From Acheta domesticus (taxonomy: Eukaryota; Arthropoda; Insecta; Orthoptera; Gryllidae): a stretch of 64,000 nt of DNA. Below, piece after piece: positions 23,008 to 35,256 of this stretch. The position numbers were made by a program, and so were the translations under genes. The stretch lies in assembly GCA_031308135.1 (NCBI GenBank), contig JAHLJT010009419.1:35023221-35087220 (forward strand), in the 5' to 3' direction. Under the pieces are notes generated by a model. The model ran no database searches, was not told the origin of the DNA, and was given only the letters and a program-made list of their open reading frames with translations. Position 1 is the stretch's first letter, and each line of letters begins with the position of its first letter.

Positions 23008-23099
23008 TTAGGGTTTAGGTAAAATTTCAATTTTAGTTTTAGGTAAAATTAGATAGGGTTAGGTAAAATTAGGTAGTTTTAGGTAGGGTCTAGGTAAAA
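23008..23099. repeat. Degenerate TTAGG-containing repeat
   Basis: Six TTAGG and one CTAGG occur in about 90 bases, mostly as TTAGGTAAAATT. TTAGG is the common insect telomere unit, but here it is spaced by AAAAT and is not a clean array. Confidence 0.6.
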
Positions 23100-24570
23100 T
23101 TTCAAATTAGGGCTATTTGTTTTAGCGGAAATACTCTCAAAAGCGCCCCTTGAGAGTGACGCTCATGGCAAGTGCCTGGCGTACATAGATACGCCTCTGA
23201 CAATAATTCAAACTTCGATATATCAATTTCCTTGATACGTCGGATTGTCTTCGTTTCCTCCTCAGCTTGCGTAAATATTTGATTTGCCACAACTCGAATT
23301 TTGTTACGTCTAAATACTCGAGAAATAGAACTTTTATATTTCCTATAAAGAATGAAATGCTTGGCTGTTTGAATTTGTTTGAAATAAAAAGTGGCAACCG
23401 TTATTATGCGGTTCCGAACGTGAAACACGCTATTGTGTAAGTTTACGTACGAAAAGAAAATACCTACAAGTGACATTAAGAGCCAAATCGGTGACAATCT
23501 CGCTCTCTGAACATGAATCGTGAAGCCTTTCAGTATTTTCAAAAGTAAATCTTTAATTACCATTAAAAAGTTAAGTACAGGTATTTGGAGTGACTTTGGA
23601 CCACAGAGGACGGCTCTTCACCATGCACCACTTTAGTAAATGTTTGTTATTCGTAAATTAAATGTTGGCGTGCGTTTGTTTTCTCAGTTGCTTTAACCAT
23701 TACTCTATTCTAGAAAGTTGAACGGCAACGCCAGTCTGCTCGTGATTTTCATTATTACGGCATTATTACTGACAAAAAAATTATTCAATTTTGGTCGTGT
23801 TTTTTATAGAAGTGTAACTATCAGAGTTATTTCATGAATTTAATACATTTTATTGAAGTGTTGATTACGTAATAATTATTTAAAGTTTTCTCAAACTACA
23901 CAATTAAAATTGATAAATTCTCGAGGTTATGTTCTTACATGATACAAAGACATCTACACTCTAATTCTTTCAAATCTTCCTACATTCTGATAAGAAATAT
24001 CGAAAAGGACAAAGTCACCCTAATCTGAAGGGTGACATTATACCAAACAAACTCCCTCACCTACCTAATAAAAAAAACTTGTACATAAACTGCTTATACG
24101 TAAAAACGTACCACTGGAGCTTCCTAATTTGTAAATTTTTATCAACAATTATTTTGATTTCACAAACACAAAAACTCCGATTTCTGGTGCAAAGTTAGCC
24201 CACATGACTGTAGATCATCCGAACATTCCAAAACCAAGTCTCTACGAAAATGTACCATCTTTCTGGTAAACAGCTCGCAAAGAAATCTTTGTGAGTGCCG
24301 GCGAGACAGTTGTATTTTCCAAAATCAACGTATAATTTGCCGTTATAAGCGAACCTTATCCTTTTCCCCCTTGGACGGAATGGACCCGCGCGAGGCACAG
24401 GCAGAGGCGAACATCTCCGAGCAAACAGCAGCGGCAGGAGCGGTGACCTGGACCCATGCCCTTGCGCAGCAACGCTCAAACGCGCGCGCACGGAAGACAG
24501 CACGCACGGCACGGCACGGACAGCGACACTCCCAGTGGCATGGGCCGCGCGGGGGACAGAGGCGGTTGAC
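23100..24570. other. Unrecognised AT-rich sequence
   Basis: Short open frames only; the longest (- strand, 23102-23563) has no recognisable domain. No repeats recognised. Confidence 0.4.
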
Positions 24571-25008
24571 TTTTCCGGGCACGTCAACTGCTATGGTCAT
24601 TAATCCAGTTTGTGTCGTGAGTACTTTATCACGCGATGTAGAGTGATTTCTCCCGCGGTAGATTGTGAGATCCGGCGTCAGAGTACATGTCGACTTGCGA
24701 GGAATTTCCCTTCTCCAGGTATCTCCCACGACGGGCCACCGCCCCAGTCGGTGCAAGTGCGACGCTCCCGACTGGACTCCCGACATATTTGGCAAAGTAA
24801 TGGAGGAAAGTGTACGTAAGGGGTGAGTATAGGACAAACAATAAGAAGGAAAGATCGAGCGCGGTCCGTAGCCCGTTTGTCAGATTACTGCTCCTGCATT
24901 CGTCTGGTGTTGAATCCAGAATTCGTCGGAGAAACCTCGCAAAACTACTGATTAGAGCAGCCGTCCATTAGATTTCTCCTCCAGACAGCGACTGGATTCG
25001 ACCAACTA

Positions 25009-25178
25009 TACTTGGATTTAAACATAGCTTCTATTGACGTAAATCAGCTGTTACGGTGTCATCCAATCGGCAGGTTGAACATCACCATAGTGATGTCACT
25101 GTAGTGACATGTAAGCTCCCGATTGGATAACAGGGTAGAAGCTGATCTGAAAAATGAAGTTCTAAATAAATCGGAGTA
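25009..25178. mobile_element. Palindromic MITE related to the 50421-50591 element
   Basis: TA at 25007-25008 and 25179-25180. Ends read TACTTGGATTTA and TAAATCGGAGTA, imperfect complements. The interior CATCCAATCGGCAGGTTGAA...ATCACCATAGTGATGTCACT...CTCCCGATTGGATAACAG matches the centre of the element at 50421-50591 and more weakly that at 58771-58902. No coding capacity. Confidence 0.7.
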
Positions 25179-25195
25179 TAGAGTCGAAAGAGCTA

Positions 25196-25402
25196 TGGTC
25201 CGATTAAAATAAGTTGGTGATTGACAGTTGTGGTACTGAAGCTGAAGCTTCATACAATATGAGTATATGATATGGAAACTATTTATTTCAAGTTTTTTTT
25301 TTTTTTTGTGTCCCATGAACACGGGCTCAGTGGTACGCAAACTGTCATCGTCGTTTCCTTCCATTAACAACTGTCAATCACCAACTTCTTTTAATCGGAC
25401 CA
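25196..25402. mobile_element. MITE with TGGTCCGATTAAAA termini
   Basis: TA at 25194-25195 and 25403-25404. The left end TGGTCCGATTAAAATAAGTT followed by GGTGATTGACAGTTGT is matched by the right end ACAACTGTCAATCACC followed by AACTTCTTTTAATCGGACCA, a near-perfect 36-bp inverted repeat. A T15 run lies inside. It lies 16 bp from the preceding MITE in the same SINE-A copy. Confidence 0.85.
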
Positions 25403-25589
25403 TAGAGTCGCTAGCTAGAGTCGAAAACCCGCCACCGTCAGGGACTGAACCCTCGGCCCTCCCAGTCAGAATCGCTGCATAGACGGCGGTAATTCTGGCC
25501 ATGAGCCACGATTAGTCGGCGGAGGGACAATGGTGGCGACGGCACCTTCGTCCTCATCACCACCCCTTCCCCACACACACACACGGTCC

Positions 25590-25800
25590 CGCGGGCGGGA
25601 GGGCAGCGCAGGGCGACGCGGGGCGACGCAGGGCGACGCAGGGCGGAGCAGAGCGGCGCGAGGCGATGCGGGGCGACGCAGGGCGACGCAGGGCGGTGCA
25701 GGGCGACGCGGGGCGACGCGGGGCGACGCAGGGCGACGCAGGGCGGAGCAGGGCGGTGCGAGGCGACGCGGGGCGACGCAGGGCGGCGCGCCACGAGCAG
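25590..25800. repeat. 10-bp minisatellite, GCGACGCAGG units
   Basis: About twenty tandem units of AGGGCGACGC/GGGGCGACGC/AGGGCGGAGC. Translations on both strands are Arg/Gly- or Pro/Ala-rich artefacts. Confidence 0.9.
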
Positions 25801-28360
25801 TGTTGGCGCTCCTAACTAGGCGGCGCGCAGTCACTCGGAACTCAAACAGACGGCAAGAATACTAACGAGCGCCGCCGGCGACAAAGGCCGCTTCCACCGC
25901 GGGGCGAGCTAGTTAGGCAGTGGCCGGAGCGAGTTCTCTAACCCTCCCCGCTCCCCATGCACCACTCAAGCTCATAAAGGGAAGGGGGGGGTGAGACACC
26001 GGAGGTACCCGACGCGTGGAGGTGTCAAAGAGATGTGATATAATCAGCGAGAGAAAGAGATGGCCCGATAATGGCGAAATAATAAATTGATTTAAAACTG
26101 GAAATGTTATAAAAGGAAGTTATGGGTACGAACAATGAAAATTGAAAAGCAAAAAAAAGAACAAGTCGGGAAAGGGATTAAGTCTCTCGTTAGAACGCTG
26201 ACTTTCTGCGGATTAGGTCCGCTGCGTCCATGCCAGCGGTTGTATTTATGTAGAACCCCCTCGAGCAAAAACACAGGAGTTTTTGTCCGGTGAAGCGTTG
26301 CTCCCCCGAGGGCCGCTCGGCCTCTTCGTTTCTCGCCCTGCGTCGCGTGGGAGGGAGTGCTGGGTCTCGCTCGAGAACTCTGCCCACTTCCTCCCACAAA
26401 GCCTGCTTTCGCGCTCCTCAGGACAAGGAGTATGTATACTATGTGTAACTATGTGTTTGTTTCTTCATGGAAATGTAGGCATGTATAGTAAGTGAGGGAA
26501 AGTGTGTGATCGGTTATATGTGAACATGTGAGTGAGCATTCATACATAGGAATGTGTATGTATGAATGAATGTAAGTGTATTTAGGTTTATGTATGAATG
26601 TGTGTACGTACGTGAAGATTTTCAAATGTATTATTAATGTTAACGGCTTGTTTTGCATGGGTCTCTAGAGGAAGCTACTGTATTGTCCCATTCTTTGACG
26701 TAGAAGTTGTTGTAATTTCTTTATTGTGTTATGTTGTAAATTGTTTTTGAATTGTAAATGTAGATGTATTGTAAAGCTGTATAGTAATGGTTACCACCTG
26801 GCAATCAGCCAATTGTAGCCAAATAAATATATTATTATAAGGAGGATCGCGGTCAAAGGCTGACGTCCGGAATGCACCATTTTTGTAAGTAAGGCTCTAT
26901 TCACGTAGACGTGTTACCATGATATTTTGGATTACTCACATGGCTTTCATTTACGTAAATAGGAAAACGATCGGCAGACGCTAACACAAAATTAAGCAAG
27001 CTCCACCCTTCCATGTGATGTTATTCGAGAGAGAACTACACAATTAAACGGAAACGGAAGATAATAAAATATTATCCGTTCTAGAAAAGTTTATTTTATT
27101 TCGAATTATTGTTGTCTTTATGATGTTTTCTAATTACTACCAAACTCTCAATTTGTTCTTCCATATATCTCACTTCTATGTTTTCCTATCAGTTTGTTGA
27201 TTTTGATATTTCTGTCCAGCCGTCATTTGGAATGACAATACGAAACTTCGAATGATAATGTTCTTGTGTAAATGTTTCTGTGCCTCAAGGCTTATTTTTA
27301 ATAGTGACGTGTTGGTCATTCCATCGGATAACAATCGCTTTTCGTACAATAAACTTTATTTCACGAACATTCAGGAAATCTTACAAGCACACGTTTATTT
27401 TTGCAAATAAATACTGTTTGGAGCGAGTAAATTCGTTTACACAACAAATCCTTTATTACAAAAAATATGTTTTCAGTCTTAGCACACCACGCATCGCTTT
27501 CGAACACTTCGCACAATTCAAATCGCGCTTTCTTTAACAAGAGATGTCACATTCGACGATCAAACTTTCTGTGGATATGGCAGTTGTGATGAGATAGATG
27601 GAGTGTCGTTTTACGATTAAATATTTCGAATTTTGATGACGACTGCTGATTTCCAAGGACTTTAACAAAAATATGTTTATTGCACACTATGCAACAGAGC
27701 TCCCAAATGTGCGACTGGCTGGAATATTAGTTTTTGTTTTTGGGTTTTCTTCTGATGTCAATTCGTCGTCGCAGAGTTACAGGAAATCGTTCTTTATTGT
27801 ATTGTAAGGCTAAGGTTTGATTGAAATGACATTGACTCTTGTTAGACGCCGACGCTTTTCCATGGAAACAAATTTAAAAAATATTTAATATTTTTCGTGG
27901 ATTAACTTATTTTAATTGGAGTCTAATGAGATGTCTCAGTTTTAAAATCAATCAAGCAATTCAGTTAGAGCAAACACGCAAATGTTCAAGAACGCGTCTT
28001 TCCCCAAACCCACCCACAGAAATCACGGACGTTTCAATCGCAAAATGAGTACTAAGAGTGGCCGTGATGTTGGTTGCTGAATACAGTCTATTTTCAATTA
28101 ATCTCTTACCAGGAAACATTTAATTGTTTTTTAAAGGTCCGGTGAAAATAAATATGCGTTTGACATGTGAAACGCCGAGACCTACCCATGATGAGCAGAT
28201 ACGAAAGAGCTGAAATGTTTGTCCAAGTATTAATAACGCATTACTCATCTGAGAAGAAATTAATTAAATTTTAATTACTACTCGGAGGATAAATGATATG
28301 AACCGGGGCGGACGTCCGATAGCAAGAGCAAAGACGTGCCCGTACACCAACACCGCTTTT
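25801..28360. other. Unrecognised sequence with a short TATG-rich tract
   Basis: GC-rich to about 26000, then AT-rich. A degenerate TGTATG/GAATG-rich tract runs about 26440-26620. No supported gene or transposon boundary. Confidence 0.4.
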
Positions 28361-28365
28361 CCCGC

Positions 28366-28625
28366 CTCAACCCGAGGCGCCCACTGAAGTTTCAATGGCA
28401 ACGCCAGCGCTGAAAGGGGGCGTGGCATCGGTTGCCGATTTTCCCCGCCGCGTTCTCTCGGCTGCGCTTCGCGGTGAGCGCGTGCCTGCGGCCGGGTGAG
28501 CGGGCGCGTGGGGCGGGAGAACTCCCCTCCCCCCCACGTGCTCACCCGCGTGCTCACCTCCGTGGTCGCTGCCCGGCGGGCCGCGCGCCTTCCCATCCGC
28601 GCCCCACTCCTCCTCTGCAACAAAA
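28366..28625. other. GC/CpG-rich block
   Basis: CpG-dense and GC-rich; open frames on both strands without recognisable domains. It may be CpG-island-like, with no direct evidence of a promoter. Confidence 0.3.
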
Positions 28626-29041
28626 AGCAAACAGTCAGCGTCCCTCCGCAATGTGCACAGCTCTATGCTATTCGCCGCTGTTACTGGATCAATCAAGCAG
28701 ACATGTTCAGCAATATGCATTTACAATATGACCACAATAAAAAAATAATTAAATATAGAAAAATAATTAATTAATCATTTGTAAAAACAATGAAATTTAC
28801 TGAGTGCAATTACAATCACTAACGATGACTTTGAAGGCAGAGTTGATAAAAACAAAACCACTTACGTCGAAATATTATTATCCACATGATTCAGTAAACA
28901 CATCGTAACTTAAAAATAATATAGTTTTGGAAAATATTAATGTATATTTCACCATATGTTATCATATTTAAAATTTTAAAACTAATAACAGAAATGTTTA
29001 AAATATAAGAGTCATGTTTAGGAGAAACACACAGATAAACA

Positions 29042-29075
<34 letters not shown>

Positions 29076-30750
29076 AATGCTGGCCTGCTTCTATATCGCG
29101 TGTAAAAGCAAGCAGGCTCATCCACACACCAGTGCATCCGATTATGAACTCACAACCTGAAATTTTAGGAAACAATATGATGTTATGACACCACACCAGT
29201 GTCAATCGTTATCCCCTTACATTGACGCATCACGAACTGCATGTGCTTATTTGATACCAAACATGAAACTAATCTATTCATTACAAAATTATGTACCGAT
29301 TTATGAGTTTTAATTACCTTTTTATACGGAATTTGTTGTGACGATATCTTAACTCATGTGTCCAAAAGCGTATTAACGCAATAAGCTGATTATCTTGAAT
29401 GCAGATGTAATACGTATGGATGTACGTAGATGTACATGTGTCATTAAATGGTTGTTTTTAAAGAGAAAAATAATATACTTGCAACGAACGATTGAAAATT
29501 AATATTTCGTCTTTCTTCACAAATAGATTGATATATTTATGAACTACAAAATTCATACATTAGATCAATACTATTGGCATATATCTTGATCTTTTAATTT
29601 TTTACATAAAATTGTTTATTTGTATCTTCATCCTCGCATCATTGTGAAAAAAAATCTCGTCTTCAGCTGTAATCCTCGAGTATGCTGTTTTAAGCAAATG
29701 TAACCATCAGCACAAGAGATCAAATGTAGTAAGTTCATATGACGTTCACAAGATTACACACCTCGCCTTTGCAACTCGCCGCTGCTCAAACAGTAGAGAA
29801 CAGAGAGAAGGAACTTACAATTTCTTCACATACAACGGGTCTACGAAACACGGGTTGCAACGGCGCGCTTCATAATTCAGCCGTCATCCCGTTGCACGTG
29901 AGTGATATACGACAACGCATGACTATGTAAGTAATATTGTACGAGGTTATGTAGAGCGCGGGGGACGCTGCACCGCCTGGGGTACCTCCCCAAATGAAGT
30001 TCGTCGGAGGTTCATACATCACTGCTGCCATCCGCGGCGTCTGCGATCGTCCTCGAGGAATCTTGTTGGCGCATTTCCCCTGACAGACAAGCGACGAGGC
30101 GGCAGCTGTCCCGGGCAGAGAAGTTGTTCTCGAAGCAACGCAAACTGACGGGCAGAAGGCAACATAAGATGCTTGGAAAGAGAGTGAAGAAGACACAGCA
30201 TGACGAATCGCAAGAACTGTTTTGTTATTCAACATTTCATCTAATTGGTGAAAAATTATATCGATACTCCAAAAATAATTTTACACTATTTTGTCCAAAA
30301 CGTGTATTAAGTATAAATTGTTCGTTAAACGAGTAATATTTTGGAGGGAAATACTGAGATGGTGAGTATCCTGATAGTGGTTGTTACCGTGACAGTAGTC
30401 ATTTGCAAAGACAAAGTTAAATTTGCGGGAGAACACTTACATTCTCCTAAAACTGCATAACAGAGGTGACAAAAATATGAAATATTTTGTGACGTATGAG
30501 TATTTCAATACAAGCATAAAATGGAACCATCGCAGTGAGTGGCACTTGAGCAGTTCTCGTACTAAAATAAACACCGAAAACGGACTGAAACCCTAAAAAG
30601 AGCTTATGGAAAACAAGACATGTTCATTCCATGTCCTTTTATTTTCATTTACTCGGTCACGTATTTTTTTTTGATTTCGCGGACAGTGAAATACTTGCAT
30701 GGCAAACATCGCAAATACTCCGCAGTTCGCTTTTTGTGTCGGCTTGCGAA
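28626..30750. other. AT-rich sequence with a (CA)n microsatellite
   Basis: A (CA)n run lies at about 29037-29076. Nothing else was recognised. Confidence 0.5.
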
Positions 30751-30754
30751 AGAC

Positions 30755-30995
30755 CTCCGCCGGCAGCGGGGGAGTTTGGGGCAAGACCTCCCCACTCCGT
30801 GAGCCCCATATGTAGATCCCTGGCGGAAGAAGCGGGCGAGATCCAAATGCAAATGAGTCTTCAGCGGCAGCGTCGGATATTTCGGCGCCGGCCATTGATT
30901 CGCCATTAGGGCGGGCACCAGAGGGCGGCAGGCGGCAGGGCGTGGCTGACCGAGCCGCCTCCCTCTGGGCGCAGACGCTCCACATTCCATTACTT
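30755..30995. other. GC-rich block
   Basis: Local GC rise with GGGCGGCAGGCGGCAGGGCG near 30922. No domain in its frames. Confidence 0.3.
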
Positions 30996-31094
30996 CGAAT
31001 TCGTGGACTCGAATTTCATGGTATTCGTATTTCTGCGTGCTTCCGTTACAACCCGTTACATCGTTATTTCCCTGCAAATGTTTGATTGTTTGTA

Positions 31095-31515
31095 AGTGAT
31101 TCCAGTCACGTCAACTTCTAAGGTCATTCGGCCCGTACGTGTAGTGCATGTTTTTTTTCTTCGGGAGGTGGCGGTGATCTTTCCCCACAGGTTGGCGAGA
31201 TCCGGCGCCGACATTCCGCTGACTAGCGGGGTTTTCCCCAACCAGGTATCTCCCACCAGCGGGGCACCGCCCCAGCCGGGATAAGCTCTAAGTCCTCAAC
31301 TGGCCTCCCGGCATGTGGTAGTGTAGTGCGTGTTAATGTAAGAAGTGAGGACTGGACAAGTGAAAGGAAGGAAAGATCGCACGCAGACCATGGCCCGTTT
31401 GTTAGAGTACTGCTCCGGCATTCGCCTGGTGTTGATCGGAGAAACCACGGAAAACTACCGATTACAGCAGCCGGCTGCTAGAATTCTCCTCCAATGACCG
31501 AACCCGACCTAGCTG
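31095..31515 (-). mobile_element. SINE-A copy, - orientation
   Basis: This is the cleanest copy of the SINE-A body: CACGTCAACTTCTAAGGTC, GGAGGTGGCGGTGATC, GGCGAGATCCGGCGCCGAC, TATCTCCCACCAGCGGGGC, GGAAAGATCGCACGCAG, GTACTGCTCCGGCATTCGCC and GTGTTGATCGGAGAAACC in order. The tRNA-like head is lost or too diverged at the right end (about 31500). It is useful as a reference for the interrupted copies. Confidence 0.7.
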
Positions 31516-32224
31516 CCAATGTCAGAAAAATTTAACATTTCAGTAACAACAGTAACATATAATTTCATTTTTTTATTTTAATGCAAGAAGATACCGTTTC
31601 CAATCTCAAAAGTCTGGGTTTATCAGCAGGTCTTTCTGACCATTTCTGCGAACTGAATCAACTTTATAATGGATTGATTATAGAAGTACCCCATATTTTT
31701 CAGAAGTGAGAAATCGCTTTACATTTATGTTTTTACTCAGTTTGAGCAATGCATGCATTAAATACAACACAAATTTGCTGTAGTTAAAGCGAAAGCTTTG
31801 AATAAGTAACTCAGCGTCAACGGTTTAGCAGAAGGCTGCATCTTCCCCAGGTTCATGGCCCAGGTTGGGAAACGTTTTAAAAGAATGTGCTATTATTATG
31901 ATGCAGTATTCGAAAAAATAGATGCCGACTTGAAGCAAAACACTGCGTTCACTTTTACTCACAGGCAGCATTTCCGTTTATTTAACATGCAGTACGACAT
32001 CAATACGACTATCAACACCATTGTTACATCCATTACAATAAAGAACATCACAGAGCAAACTTCACAAAACGTTGTTTTCTTCGAAAAAAAATACCAAATT
32101 CTCTGGTTTTCCTTTACTACACCCCGATCGGTCGTGTTTCTATCTTAACCCTCCTTCTGCATCGCCTTTTTCTCCCTCCCTCCCTCTCTCTTTCTCTCTC
32201 TCCGCTCAAACTCTATCGTAGGCG
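31516..32224. other. Unrecognised sequence
   Basis: AT-rich; a CT-rich tract lies at 32163-32206. One 97-codon + frame at 31855-32148 has no recognisable domain. Confidence 0.4.
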
Positions 32225-33777
32225 CCAGGGGGCCTATTCTGAAGCCTTCGAGACGAACTCGACCGCACGAGTTTGACGTCATCACGAACGAAAATGAGAG
32301 AACTGTATTCTTAAGCGCTCGACTCGTCTCAACCCATCGAGATATTCGTTCGAGATATTGCGAGTGGTGCGATAGCGCGTGAGAAGGATCGCGAAGGGTG
32401 ACATAACCGCAAATAGTGTCTCTCCGTGTGCCTAGTGCGTGTTGTTATATCGTGTGTTGAACTTGGTGTTGTAATACTTAGTTGCGAAATATCTTGTTCA
32501 TTGTATATTTCACCAAGTAATGGCTAAATAAAAATGAGTAATTTTACTTTGTACTTCTGTTTCATTTAGTGTGTTGGCGTGTGGAATACACTGTGCCATT
32601 GTGGTGTTCTGTTTCTATATATTTCACCACCGACTAAGTGTATATTTTTAATCGTCGTGTGATTATCAAATTCTGTAAATATGTCAGAATTATTCATATA
32701 GTAACTTTGTAATGTAATGTATACCTGGTTGAAAATTAAATTTTTTAAAAATTTGTTTTTACTTTATTTTCAGTTTCATCTCGTGTTATTGTGTAGTCAA
32801 CTGGTCACTCACTGTATATTTCACGAAGTAGGTACCTGAATTTTCCTGTTACAAGATTATCAGTTCACTTCAGCTCCAGATAATATGAATATCATAAGTA
32901 GGGGGAGGATTTTTTGCCCTAAAAATCTTAAAATATGGATTAAAATATATGCATTTATGACCTAAAAATTCTTAAATATGCAATTTATATTAACAATATT
33001 TCATTTCCTCTATAAACCTTTGTTGATAAAATTTAGGAAAACATGATGGGAATGAAAAGATATTTCTTTTTTGTGCAAACGTAATGTAATCTACCCTACT
33101 TAGTGAGAGAAATAATTAAAGTGAATATTCACCTTAGTGAAGGACATTGTATGTCTTTTTATATATTTTTCACTGGTTTAAAAAAATGTTATCCAAAAAT
33201 ATATTACATTTGCACAAGTATTTTATCATGTACAGAAAAAAAGTATGCAAACTTTGACAAGCTCTTTTGAATCTGTGAACTCTCACAAATATATTCTATG
33301 AGAAGATGAAACATTTTTTTAGATAGCCTTTTTTTAACAAAATGTGCAAAGTATGGTCCCAAAATTACACGTTATGCACCAATGTGAACAATCGGCTAAA
33401 TATGCATGAAGATATTAATCTTTATAACATCATATTCTAAACTAGTGTCAAAAAATTTCACTTAGCTCTGCTCTCAGACAATGGACAAAAATATGCAACA
33501 TCCTCTTCCTAATCATAAGGTAATTTAAGGATCATGAAGAATGTTTTATAAGAACGTCTAGAAAGAATGACGTCATGATCCTAAGAGAAAGTATATTCGT
33601 GCAAAAGCAGCGTTGTCAAATCGTAACACTCGCGATGATGAACTTGAATCACGAACGTTCGAGATGCATCTCGAAGGGTGGTTAAGAATACTGTTTTCTC
33701 GTAGCCTTCGTGATGTAGCCGTTCGACACATCACGTGGGCGAGACCTGTCGAGCGATCTTAAGAATAGGCCCCCTGG
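32225..33777. mobile_element. 1.55-kb TIR element carrying a nested hAT-type element
   Basis: The left end CCAGGGGGCCTATTCT and the right end AGAATAGGCCCCCTGG are perfect 16-bp complements. Subterminal motifs (TTCGAGACGAACTCGAC, ATCGAGATATTCGTTCGAG on the left; CGTTCGAGATGCATCTCGAA, CGAGACCTGTCGAGCG on the right) are also related in inverted form. No clear target duplication was found, so the superfamily is open. Without the 613-bp insertion it is about 0.93 kb. No transposase. Confidence 0.7.
32899..33511. mobile_element. hAT-type non-autonomous element, copy 1
   Basis: ATCATAAG occurs on both sides (32891-32898 and 33512-33519), an 8-bp target duplication typical of hAT elements. The left end TAGGGGGAGGAT and the right end ATCCTCTTCCTA are imperfect complements. 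The interior is AT-rich with repeated ATATGCA and CCTAAAAAT motifs. It shares this interior with 38032-38605 and 42825-43714. No coding capacity. Confidence 0.8.
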
Positions 33778-34401
33778 CTGCGCACCGAAAGAAGGCTGTC
33801 GAAGGCGAGCAGCTCTAGTGGGGTGCAATCAGAATTTTTTGCCAAGGAAAGATATGATCTTGGAGAATATCGATTTTCAAAAGCGAAGTTTCAGTGAGTG
33901 GATTACAGGAAATCGTTTTTTGAGGCAGTAGATTCCTCTTCATACGAAAGTTTGTTTGCAGAATGTTCTTCTGGTTCTATAGTAGCCATTTTCAATCCTG
34001 ATCGTTAAACAGGAATAGTGACAAACGCATCATTAATAACAACAGCCTGTCCCCATACCACATTGGGATGTAGAGTAAACTTTTTTCTTTCAGCATATAA
34101 TAATTTGTTTCTATGGGAAGGTTGTCTTTTATCAGTAATTTAACTCCTGTAAATATTTTAACTGAAACTTAGTTCACCTTTTGGCACATTCTGTCTTCTG
34201 TACCGAGCATTTCTGTGCTTACCCTGGGTAATATATTTGAGGAAAGAGGTACAGAAATTCCGTCTTATTTACGTGATAAAATACAAGTCGATGTTTTTTG
34301 TTGCATTCATTTTTGTTCGCGATCAGGTCAAACGGGACCGCGTGTACCTCCGATGCATGATGGATATTTTCTCATATCAATAAGAGTTCAGGCTTGTGAA
34401 G
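33778..34401. other. Unrecognised sequence
   Basis: No supported feature. Confidence 0.4.
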
Positions 34402-34626
34402 ACGGCTCCACACATTCGGCATTCGCCGAGCAGCGAGCAACTGCTAATCCCGAACAGCTGATGTGAGAGGCAAATGTTCGCTTACTTTGATGTGTCCAAA
34501 AGACCGACATGCGATGAGTAGGGCGAGCGCCGAATGTTCGTCGCTCGGCAAATAGCAAGCGACACTACTAGGGATTCGGCGAGCGGTTGCTCGCTGTGCG
34601 CCGAATAACGAATGTGTGGAGCCGCC
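34402..34626. mobile_element. MITE with GGCTCCACACATTCG termini
   Basis: The left end GGCTCCACACATTCGGCATT (34404) and the right end AATAACGAATGTGTGGAGCC are near-perfect complements, and the next block (CGCCGAGCAGCGAGCAAC against GTTGCTCGCTGTGCGCCG) continues the inverted repeat to about 40 bp. No coding capacity; target duplication unclear. Confidence 0.75.
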
Positions 34627-34991
34627 TTGAGGATACGAATACGGGAAAACATTCAGAATTGGAGAGGATCTCCCATTCTCCCAATGCCGTGGCCCGTGCA
34701 TATGGTACTACTTCAGCATTCGCCAGGAAGTGAGCAGGGAAAGCGCATAAATCACCGATTAGAACTACGAACTCCTTCCGCGTAGCGATCACTAACTGCT
34801 GATGTTCAGCAAATCAAGCAAGTTTCTGGTATGCGCCATGTGGGGAACCAGTACCCTCGTGAAATTACTACAATGATCAGTACCGAAGCTGGTACAAAAT
34901 GTTTTTTTAATTAAAATGTATTTAAACAATAAAAAATAATTAAAATATGCCAGGTAGCCGTTAAATGCAAAGAAAGTACACATTCTTATAA

Positions 34992-35250
34992 CCAGGGGCG
35001 GATCCAGAAACGAATTTTGGGAGGGGAAATTTTTTTATTCAAAATGTTTTGGTCGCAAGTGTCATATTACAGATTATGTAGAATGACGCAGGCTAAACTC
35101 AGCTCATGATGCGATACATTGTTATTTGTTTTAATGTTGATACGAAAATATTTTTGCTTGAAAGTTTCGTGACATATTAAAATTAATAGTTACTGAAACA
35201 TTTTGGGAGGGGAAATTTCCCTCATTTCCCTCCCCGTGGATCCGCGCCTG
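34992..35250. mobile_element. MITE with CAGGGGCGGATCC termini
   Basis: TTATAA flanks it at 34986-34991 and 35251-35256. The left end CAGGGGCGGATCC and the right end GGATCCGCGCCTG are complements with one mismatch. TTTTGGGAGGGGAAATTT occurs near the left end and again directly near the right end. CAGGGGYGGATCC is a common arthropod hAT-type terminus, but the repeated flank here is 6 bp, so the superfamily is left open. Confidence 0.75.
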
Positions 35251-35256
35251 TTATAA

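Larger units (their letters stand above)
24580..25500 (-). mobile_element. SINE-A copy, - orientation, split by two MITEs
   Basis: Reversed SINE-A blocks run from ACGTCAACTGCTATGGTC (24580) through GAGATCCGGCGTCAG, TATCTCCCACGACGGG, GAAAGATCGAGCGCGGTCCG and GTGTTGAATCCAG to the tRNA-like head near 25440-25495 (box B as GGGACTGAACCCTC). The 5' part is interrupted by MITEs at 25009-25178 and 25196-25402, each flanked by TA. Confidence 0.7.

Noticed and set aside
22495..23022. A 175-codon + frame in the CpG-rich block
   Set aside because: No domain, mixed composition, overlapping frames on the other strand; open frames are expected in GC-rich DNA.
34986..35256. Assigning the CAGGGGCGGATCC element to piggyBac on the basis of TTATAA flanks
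   Set aside because: The repeated flank is TTATAA, not TTAA alone, and the termini look more like hAT ends; the superfamily is left open.
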